Of a stretch of 5,632 bases of DNA, positions 1-3,520 are shown piece by piece (within the stretch, counting starts at the first letter, position 1; every line of letters begins with the position of its first letter). The notes under the pieces are model-generated. The model saw nothing but the letters and a program-made list of their open reading frames with translations. It was not told where the DNA came from and made no database searches. The DNA comes from Bacillota bacterium (GTDB lineage Bacteria > Bacillota > Dehalobacteriia > UBA4068). The stretch is taken from NCBI GenBank assembly GCA_009778255.1, contig WRKD01000088.1, positions 1-5,632 of the forward strand. The letters are read 5' to 3'. The translations under genes and the position numbers were made by a program.

Positions 1-1
1 G

Positions 2-23
2 ATTGCGGCGCGAAGGCCGCAAT
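2..23. repeat. Short perfect palindrome, possible dispersed-repeat fragment or terminator stem
   Basis: An 8-bp perfect inverted repeat (ATTGCGGC at 2-9, GCCGCAAT at 16-23) flanks a 6-base GCGAAG loop and is followed by GACGAG. The composition recalls the ATTGCG...GCAAT-type short dispersed palindromes seen in many bacterial genomes; that is recollection, not a search. It lies about 90 bases beyond the methyltransferase stop codon. It could act as a distal terminator for the minus-strand operon, but no T-run follows it in that direction (GATC-like sequence meets the window edge). The element may continue outside the window. Confidence 0.4.
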
Positions 24-113
24 GACGAGAAAATGATAGTTGCGCTAATTTGGCAGAGTTGTAAAGCTAGTTTTTAGAGGCGCCCTTATGAAATTTGCCC
101 GTAAGGTACTATC

Positions 114-929
114 TTAGCGCGCTTTGGGAAAGCCACGTTGAGCAGCAGTAGCGTATAGCAGCACTGCAGCAGCTGCGGCTACGTTTATCGATTCCGCGCC
201 TACTGCCATAGGAAGATGCAAAATAAAGCTGGCCGATTTTTTCCAAAAGGGGCTAAGACCGGTAGCCTCCGCACCGAACATCCATATCAAAGGCTGCTTA
301 AGATCTACTGAATCGTAACGGCTTTGGCCGTCGGCAGCAGCAGCATATAAGACAAAGCCGCGCTCTTGCAATAGTGTTAAAAAAGCAGTTTCATTATCAA
401 AAATCACGCATGGCAGACGCAATACCGCCCCCATTGACGCCCTTGCCGCTTTGGGGCTAAATGGGTCGGCACAACCGGCTGTAAGAATTAAGGCATCGAC
501 CCCGGCAGCCCAAGCCGTGCGCATGATCGCGCCCAAATTGCCCGGGTCGGCTAGGTGGTCTGCCAGCAGTAAAAAATCTGCTTTCGCCGGTATCTCTTCG
601 CTAAGTGAAGGATGCCGGGCAATAAGCAATATTCCTTGACTATGCTCGGTATCCGCCATTTGCTTAAACAAAGCGGCAGGAAGTATGTGGGCAGGCACAT
701 TTTTCTTTAATAAACTATTTATTAAAGCATACATACGCGGTCGAGCAAACATTTCTTCGCATAGTAGCATATAGTTTATATGCCACTTAGCGGCTAAAGC
801 CTCTTCGGCTAAACGTAATCCTTCCAATAGAAAACAACCGCTCAAGCGCCTTCCCTTGCGAGTTTTAAGAGAACAAGCCAGTTTAACATATTGATTTTCT
901 CGAGATGTGATGATAGGCAAACCTTCCAT
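114..929 (-). CDS. TrmH/SpoU-family RNA 2'-O-ribose methyltransferase (YsgA-like)
   Basis: This 271-residue SPOUT-fold enzyme is expected to transfer a methyl group from S-adenosylmethionine to a ribose 2'-OH in rRNA or tRNA. The N-terminal part (about residues 7-105) matches the SpoU substrate-binding domain, with the family-like opening ITSRENQYVKLACSLKTRKG and FLLEGLRL. The C-terminal catalytic domain holds all three SpoU motifs: motif 1 DPGNLGAIMRTAWAAG (Asn131, Arg137), motif 2 FGAEATGLS (Glu221) and motif 3 LPMAVGAESINVA (Asn249). Those residues form the knotted SAM site in this family. The start is ATG, with AAGAGG six bases upstream. It follows rplT by 64 bases in the same direction and is probably a read-through gene of the infC operon; in Bacillus the homologous ysgA lies next to pheST. 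The exact target nucleotide cannot be read from sequence, so no symbol is given. Confidence 0.9.
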   Translation of the reverse strand: MEGLPIITSRENQYVKLACSLKTRKGRRLSGCFLLEGLRLAEEALAAKWHINYMLLCEEMFARPRMYALINSLLKKNVPAHILPAALFKQMADTEHSQGILLIARHPSLSEEIPAKADFLLLADHLADPGNLGAIMRTAWAAGVDALILTAGCADPFSPKAARASMGAVLRLPCVIFDNETAFLTLLQERGFVLYAAAADGQSRYDSVDLKQPLIWMFGAEATGLSPFWKKSASFILHLPMAVGAESINVAAAAAVLLYATAAQRGFPKAR

Positions 930-934
930 AAACT

Positions 935-940
935 ACCTCT
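935..940 (-). promoter_or_regulatory. Ribosome binding site of the methyltransferase gene
   Basis: On the minus strand AGAGGT lies five bases before the ATG at 929-927. It supports that start over later Met codons and shows the gene has its own translation signal despite the hairpin just upstream. Confidence 0.6.
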
Positions 941-955
941 TGCCCCCACTAAGGG

Positions 956-981
956 AAATGGGCGGCTTATGCCGCCCATTT
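956..981 (-). terminator. 11-bp hairpin between rplT and the methyltransferase (attenuator or partial terminator)
   Basis: AAATGGGCGGC (956-966) and its exact complement (971-981) surround a four-base loop. It lies 13 bases after the rplT stop codon, the normal place for the end of the infC-rpmI-rplT transcript. On the minus strand the stem runs into only ATTTCCC, so the U-tract is poor and read-through into the methyltransferase is plausible. On the plus strand a run of five T follows (979-983), but no plus-strand gene needs a terminator here. It may equally be an mRNA 3'-end stabiliser or processing site. Confidence 0.6.
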
Positions 982-993
982 TTCATAACTTAA

Positions 994-1359
994 CTAAGAC
1001 TGTAGTTGCAAATTATTCTTCGCTACCTCGGCAAATTGACTAAAAGCCACTGCGTCACTAACAGCCAATTCAGCTAATACTTTGCGATTAACGTTTACAC
1101 CGGCATTTTTTAGGCCATGAATCATATTACTATATGAAAGACCATTAATACGAGCTGCAGCATTAATACGCGTGATCCACAGCTTACGAAAATCTCCCTT
1201 TTTCTTGCGTCGATGTGCAAATGAATAAGCCAGGGAATGAAGTACTTGCTGATTAGCAACACGGAATAGTTTTGAGTTGGAAGCCCGGTATCCTTTAGCC
1301 AGTTTTAGTATTTTCTTATGACGCTTATGGCGCGTATAACCTCTTTTAATTCTTGTCAT
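994..1359 (-). CDS. rplT: 50S ribosomal protein L20
   Basis: This 121-residue, very basic protein is close to the usual length of about 118 for L20, which binds 23S rRNA early in large-subunit assembly. Diagnostic stretches are HKRHKKILKLAKGYRASNSK near the N-terminus, FRVANQQVLHSLAYSFAHRR in the long helix, and FRKLWITRINAAARINGLSY in the globular domain (about residues 57-76). The start is ATG with AGAGGG six bases upstream. It is third in infC-rpmI-rplT, 115 bases after rpmI. In Bacillota, L20 also binds the leader upstream of infC and represses the operon, and a matching leader is visible at 2246-2376. The tail after AELAVSDAVAFSQFAEVAK is slightly extended, which is common variation. Confidence 0.98.
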   Translation of the reverse strand: MTRIKRGYTRHKRHKKILKLAKGYRASNSKLFRVANQQVLHSLAYSFAHRRKKKGDFRKLWITRINAAARINGLSYSNMIHGLKNAGVNVNRKVLAELAVSDAVAFSQFAEVAKNNLQLQS

Positions 1360-1398
1360 GACAAACCCTCTCTTTCAGTAGCTATTGATTTACCATTC

Positions 1399-1426
1399 AT
1401 GGTTAATCTGTTTTATCATCAACCAT
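1399..1426 (-). repeat. Inverted repeat upstream of rplT
   Basis: On the minus strand ATGGTTGAT (1426-1418) can pair with ATTAACCAT (1407-1399) across a 10-base loop, giving nine pairs including one G-U. It lies about 40 bases upstream of the rplT start within the rpmI-rplT spacer. No T-run follows, so it is not a terminator. It could be an mRNA-stability or translational-coupling structure; function is unproven. Confidence 0.4.
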
Positions 1427-1434
1427 TAAACTAA

Positions 1435-1478
1435 TTAATTAATTTAGGAGTTAAGTAATTAACAGGTTAATTAATTAA
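1435..1478 (-). repeat. AT-rich nested inverted repeat spanning the rpmI stop codon
   Basis: TTAATTAATT (1435-1444) and AATTAATTAA (1469-1478) are exact complements. Between them the minus strand carries a second small stem, GTTAA / TTAAC around a TTAC loop, so a 10-bp outer stem, an internal loop and an inner hairpin can form. The rpmI TAA stop (1477-1475) is inside the outer arm, so translating ribosomes would disrupt it. The stem is all A-T and therefore weak. Together with the next inverted repeat it fills most of the 115-base rpmI-rplT gap. Confidence 0.45.
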
Positions 1479-1672
1479 GCATACGGAAGTAGCTTAGACA
1501 GCACTTTTGAATCTGCCGGAGTAGCAATATCGCTCTGCCGCAAATTGCGTTTTCTTTTAGCCGTTTTTTTACCCAATATATGGCTGCAATAGGCATGATG
1601 ACGCTTAAATTTGCCACTACCAGTAACCTTGATTCTTTTGGCAGCTCCGCGATGCGTCTTCATTTTAGGCAT
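1475..1672 (-). CDS. rpmI: 50S ribosomal protein L35
   Basis: This 65-residue basic protein is a full-length match to L35 of the large ribosomal subunit. Its opening MPKMKTHRGAAKRIKVTGSG is the family signature, followed by the lysine/arginine-rich centre with HHAYCSHILGKKTAKRKRNL and the C-terminal LLPYA ending. It starts at ATG with GAGGG six bases upstream. It lies 49 bases after infC and before rplT, the standard bacterial order, so IF-3, L35 and L20 are made from one transcript. Confidence 0.98.
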   Translation of the reverse strand: MPKMKTHRGAAKRIKVTGSGKFKRHHAYCSHILGKKTAKRKRNLRQSDIATPADSKVLSKLLPYA

Positions 1673-1721
1673 AGTTTTCCCTCATTTCTATAGTAGATTT
1701 GCAAGCTTTATGCTTTATAAT

Positions 1722-2228
1722 TCAATTATTTTTCGGGGTCAAAATGAGTATCATATTTTTCCCTTCTAACCTTGGATGTCTTTCCACCATCGCAATTTCG
1801 GCCAGGCGTTCCGACAAGCGCTCGCAAATAACGCGACCAAGCTCGGGATGAGTGATCTCTCTGCCGCGAAACATAACTGTAGCCTTGACTTTGTCGCCTT
1901 CCTTAAGAAAGCGTTCAGCGTTTTTTACCTTGGTTTCGAAATCATGGTCTTCGATATTTGGGCGGAACTTAACTTCCTTAATCTGCACAATACGCTGATT
2001 TTTACGCGCTTCTTTTTCTCTTTTGGCCTGCTCAAAACGATACTTTCCGTAATCCATAATACGGCAAACAGGCGGGCGCGCTGTAGGCGATATCTCTACT
2101 AAATCTAAGCCCATTACCACAGCTCGAGCTAAGGCATCACGCGTTGGCATAATAGCCTGTTTATCGCCATCCGATACCAACCTTACCTCTAAGACCCTAA
2201 TTTCCTCGTTTATTCTTAATTCCTTTAT
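1722..2228 (-). CDS. infC: Translation initiation factor IF-3, probable AUA start
   Basis: IF-3 binds the 30S subunit, blocks premature 50S joining and proofreads the start codon and initiator tRNA. From the chosen start the protein has 168 residues: N-domain about 1-70 with the signature PPVCRIMDYGKYRFE (52-66), a lysine-rich linker (KREKEARKNQR), and a C-domain about 83-168 with KVKATVMFRGREITHPELG. The start chosen is ATA at 2228-2226, eight bases after a perfect AGGAGG (2242-2237). The protein then opens IKELRINEEIR, matching the IF-3 N-terminus in alignment register. An in-frame GTG at 2237-2235 would add three residues, but its G is the last base of the AGGAGG, so initiation there is sterically unlikely. 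infC in E. coli and Bacillus uses AUU, and IF-3 represses its own message by rejecting such codons; AUA should behave alike. First gene of infC-rpmI-rplT. Confidence 0.96.
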   Translation of the reverse strand: MKELRINEEIRVLEVRLVSDGDKQAIMPTRDALARAVVMGLDLVEISPTARPPVCRIMDYGKYRFEQAKREKEARKNQRIVQIKEVKFRPNIEDHDFETKVKNAERFLKEGDKVKATVMFRGREITHPELGRVICERLSERLAEIAMVERHPRLEGKNMILILTPKNN

Positions 2229-2236
2229 CCTCGTCA

Positions 2237-2242
2237 CCTCCT
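2237..2242 (-). promoter_or_regulatory. Ribosome binding site of infC that decides the start codon
   Basis: On the minus strand a perfect AGGAGG occupies 2242-2237. The next eight bases are TGACGAGG and then ATA at 2228. The spacing is optimal for ATA and impossible for the overlapping GTG, so this site argues for AUA initiation. Confidence 0.8.
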
Positions 2243-2245
2243 ACC

Positions 2246-2376
2246 AGAATTGATAATAAAAAACGGCCAAAATAGCCGCCCACATTTCTACAAACCCCAC
2301 CAACGGGGCTTGTGACTTATTAACCAGGCACGCTTAATGCGGCAAGGTGAGAAGCGGCGGCTTCTGCTTTGTTACG
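2246..2376 (-). promoter_or_regulatory. L20 leader (ribosomal-protein autoregulatory attenuator) upstream of infC
   Basis: The untranslated region between the infC promoter and start resembles the Bacillota L20 leader. In order on the minus strand it holds a 6-bp hairpin (AGAAGC/GCTTCT, 2365-2350), the stretch GCTTCTCACCTTGCC, the stretch GGTTAATAAGT, a 9-bp hairpin (2313-2305 with 2298-2290, loop GTTGGT), then GTGGGCGGC leading into an intrinsic terminator. AGCCGCC at 2362-2356 is exactly complementary to GGCGGCT at 2280-2274, the 5' arm of the terminator. The leader can therefore form an antiterminator or, when L20 binds, release the terminator. The class assignment rests on remembered leader motifs and on this complementarity, not on a covariance-model search. 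Confidence 0.82.
2258..2280 (-). terminator. Intrinsic terminator of the L20 leader
   Basis: On the minus strand CGGCTA (2278-2273) pairs with TGGCCG (2269-2264), six pairs including one G-T, followed immediately by six T (2263-2258). It ends 16 bases before the infC ribosome binding site and so would abort transcripts before infC. Its 5' arm is also complementary to 2362-2356, as expected for an attenuator. Confidence 0.75.
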
Positions 2377-2382
2377 CTGCAT

Positions 2383-2412
2383 ATTGTATCATGAAGAAGA
2401 GTTTTTTGTCAA
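2383..2412 (-). promoter_or_regulatory. Sigma-A promoter of the infC operon
   Basis: On the minus strand a perfect -35 TTGACA (2412-2407) is followed after 18 bases by the -10 TACAAT (2388-2383), one mismatch from consensus. Transcription would begin near 2376, just before the leader hairpins. This is the only strong minus-strand promoter seen ahead of infC. Confidence 0.85.
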
Positions 2413-2542
2413 GAAAAATATCTCGTATATTAACTTTAGTTAGGATGACAAAGTAAATGCAGCCATCTGGGTAAGATAGGATAAAGCTCAAAACCCCAGA
2501 ACATGTGATTTAATATGAGCAGGCATAGCTCAACAGTTTGTA

Positions 2543-2570
2543 TTTAGTATTTAGTGTTTAGTATTTAGTG
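2543..2570. repeat. Tandem array of four 7-bp repeats
   Basis: TTTAGTA, TTTAGTG, TTTAGTA, TTTAGTG follow without a break, equal to two copies of a 14-bp unit. The bases just upstream (2540-2542) continue the theme partially. The alternation of the last base indicates duplication of a 14-mer. Number of copies may vary between strains; a role is unknown. Confidence 0.85.
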
Positions 2571-2599
2571 GGAGAGATGATTTTTCTTAATCTAAAAAG

Positions 2600-2629
2600 T
2601 TGATAATATCCATTTTTGCCAAATATTCT
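2600..2629 (+). promoter_or_regulatory. Weak candidate promoter for hinT
   Basis: TTGATA (2600-2605, five of six consensus bases) is followed after 18 bases by TATTCT (2624-2629, four of six). It is the best plus-strand pair I found upstream of hinT, about 145 bases before the gene. In an AT-rich region such matches arise by chance, and hinT could use another signal. Confidence 0.3.
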
Positions 2630-2772
2630 ACATCAAGCAGGAAATAACCCACAAGTCACGAATATTAATATGAATAATTGCCCATTTATTACACATAACA
2701 CGAATCGGCGCCTCTAATTATTTCTAATTACCAGCTTCACCAATAAACTTTCTATTATGAGGCGTCCATAGA

Positions 2773-3138
2773 ATGGAGGGAGAAAAACAATTGGAAGACT
2801 GTATTTTTTGCCGCATCGCCTTAGGGCAAATACCAACAAAATTTGTTTATGAAGATGAGAATATTGCGGCCTTTCGTGATATCAATCCACGCGCGAAAGT
2901 ACATATGTTGATTATTCCTAAAAAACATATTGCCTCTTTAGCTCAAGCAGAAGAAGAAGATCAAAGTTTACTGGGCCGCATGTGCTTAGTAGCTCGCCGC
3001 TTAGCCGAAAAAGAAGGTATAGCCAACAGCGGCTACCGATTAATATGCAATTGCGGTAAAGATTCCGGCCAAGAAATTGCACATTTACATTTTCATCTAT
3101 TGGGAGGTCAATTTTTAGGCATATTTGCTGAAGAATAG
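2773..3138 (+). CDS. hinT: HIT-family (HINT-type) purine nucleotide phosphoramidase
   Basis: This cytosolic protein of up to 121 residues belongs to the histidine-triad superfamily, HINT branch, which hydrolyses AMP-phosphoramidate and aminoacyl-adenylate type bonds. The active-site motif HLHFHLLGG covers residues 104-112, and His106 is the expected nucleophile by comparison with HINT1. CIFC (10-13), with His52 of PKKHI, is the usual zinc-binding set of bacterial members. ENIAAFRDINPRAKVHMLII is the typical nucleotide-pocket region. Two starts are possible: ATG at 2773 with a weak AGGCG upstream, or TTG at 2791, preceded by GGAGGGAG at 2775-2782 and giving the family-standard opening MEDCIFCRI. 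ATG is reported. The C-terminal tail after the motif is short. rpsU follows closely, as in many Bacillota. Confidence 0.95.
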   Translation: MEGEKQLEDCIFCRIALGQIPTKFVYEDENIAAFRDINPRAKVHMLIIPKKHIASLAQAEEEDQSLLGRMCLVARRLAEKEGIANSGYRLICNCGKDSGQEIAHLHFHLLGGQFLGIFAEE

Positions 3139-3167
3139 TTGACGGGAATAATTTTTTAAGATATAAT
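3139..3167 (+). promoter_or_regulatory. Strong sigma-A promoter of rpsU
   Basis: TTGACG (3139-3144, five of six) and TATAAT (3162-3167, consensus) are separated by the ideal 17 bases. The -35 box starts on the base directly after the hinT stop codon. Transcription would start near 3174, giving a leader of about 35 bases before rpsU. This lets S21 be made at a level independent of hinT. Confidence 0.88.
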
Positions 3168-3194
3168 ACAGTGAGCGTTTTATTGGTTCCACGA

Positions 3195-3202
3195 GGGGAG
3201 GG
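3195..3202 (+). promoter_or_regulatory. Ribosome binding site of rpsU, supporting a GTG start
   Basis: GGGGAGGG ends with GGAGG at 3197-3201, eight bases before the GTG at 3210. No ATG is available at suitable spacing, so this site fixes the GTG start. Confidence 0.8.
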
Positions 3203-3209
3203 ATAGATA

Positions 3210-3386
3210 GTGAGTGAAGTTCGGGTAGGCAAAAACGAGTCTTTAGACAGCGCTTTGCGCCGTTTTAAACGAACATGCCAAAAATCCGGTGTTATGGCGG
3301 AAATACGTAAACATGAGCATTATGAAAAGCCAAGTGTAAAAAGAAAGAAAAAAGCGGAAGCCGCCAGAAAGCGTAAGTGGAATTAG
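3210..3386 (+). CDS. rpsU: 30S ribosomal protein S21
   Basis: This 58-residue gene, GTG to TAG, encodes S21, a small basic protein of the 30S subunit that lies near the anti-Shine-Dalgarno end of 16S rRNA and assists mRNA binding. The translation opens MSEVRVGKNESLDSALRRFK, the typical S21 start, continues RTCQKSGVMAEIRKHEHYEK, and ends in a lysine/arginine-rich tail with PSVKRKKKAEAARKRK. Length equals the family norm of 57-60. It has its own promoter, a good ribosome binding site and a downstream terminator, so it can be a monocistronic unit between hinT and nfeD. In Bacillus yqeY follows rpsU; here nfeD follows directly. Confidence 0.97.
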   Translation: MSEVRVGKNESLDSALRRFKRTCQKSGVMAEIRKHEHYEKPSVKRKKKAEAARKRKWN

Positions 3387-3408
3387 TATAACCCCAATAA
3401 AAATTTTC

Positions 3409-3446
3409 AGAAGCCGTGGTTAATAGCCCACGGCTTCTTGCGTTTT
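3409..3446 (+). terminator. Rho-independent terminator after rpsU
   Basis: AGAAGCCGTGG (3409-3419) and CCACGGCTTCT (3428-3438) form a perfect 11-bp GC-rich stem with an 8-base loop, followed by TGCGTTTT. It starts 22 bases beyond the rpsU stop. On the opposite strand the stem is followed by GAAAATTTTT, so it may work in both directions. Confidence 0.85.
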
Positions 3447-3466
3447 GCTTGCAAAACATATATAAT
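3438..3466 (+). promoter_or_regulatory. Candidate promoter for nfeD-floA
   Basis: A consensus -10 TATAAT (3461-3466) has TTGCGT (3438-3443) 17 bases upstream as a poor -35 (only TTG matches). The -35 overlaps the final base of the rpsU terminator stem. Since the terminator should isolate nfeD from rpsU, a promoter is expected in this gap. The weak -35 suggests modest or activated expression. Confidence 0.5.
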
Positions 3467-3507
3467 ACATGTGCGGCTTGCTTTAAATAATTATCATATT
3501 GATTTTG

Positions 3508-3513
3508 AGGAGG
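3508..3513 (+). promoter_or_regulatory. Ribosome binding site of nfeD
   Basis: GAGGAGGAG contains GGAGG at 3509-3513, seven bases before the ATG at 3521. It supports that start, which precedes a clear signal peptide. Confidence 0.75.
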
Positions 3514-3520
3514 AGCAATT

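Larger units (their letters stand above)
2413..2772. other. Intergenic region between divergent infC and hinT units
   Basis: About 360 AT-rich bases lie between the infC promoter and the hinT start. Both strands contain only very short open frames without convincing start signals, and no RNA gene was recognised. Contents are a heptamer repeat array (2543-2570), a weak promoter-like pair (2600-2629), two TCTAATTA direct repeats (2713-2720 and 2723-2730), and small stems such as TGAGC/GCTCA (2516-2532). The rest shows nothing I can interpret. Confidence 0.6.

Noticed and set aside
84..106. CCTTA...TAAGG stem after the methyltransferase stop as its terminator
   Set aside because: Only five pairs, overlapping close to the coding end, and no T-run in the minus direction.
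1776..2102. Plus-strand open frame opposite infC
   Set aside because: It is a shadow of IF-3; the aromatic-rich translation is typical of the antisense of a Lys/Glu-rich gene.
2466..2500. TCTGGG...CCCAGA stem as a terminator or riboswitch
   Set aside because: Only six pairs around a 23-base loop with no T-run and no recognisable aptamer motif.
2543..2570. Possible CRISPR array
   Set aside because: The repeats are 7 bp and contiguous without spacers, so this is a simple tandem repeat.
2573..2602. Eight-codon open frame (ATG at 2578) after GGAGAG
   Set aside because: The purine run directly abuts the ATG, leaving no ribosome spacing, and the frame stops at once.
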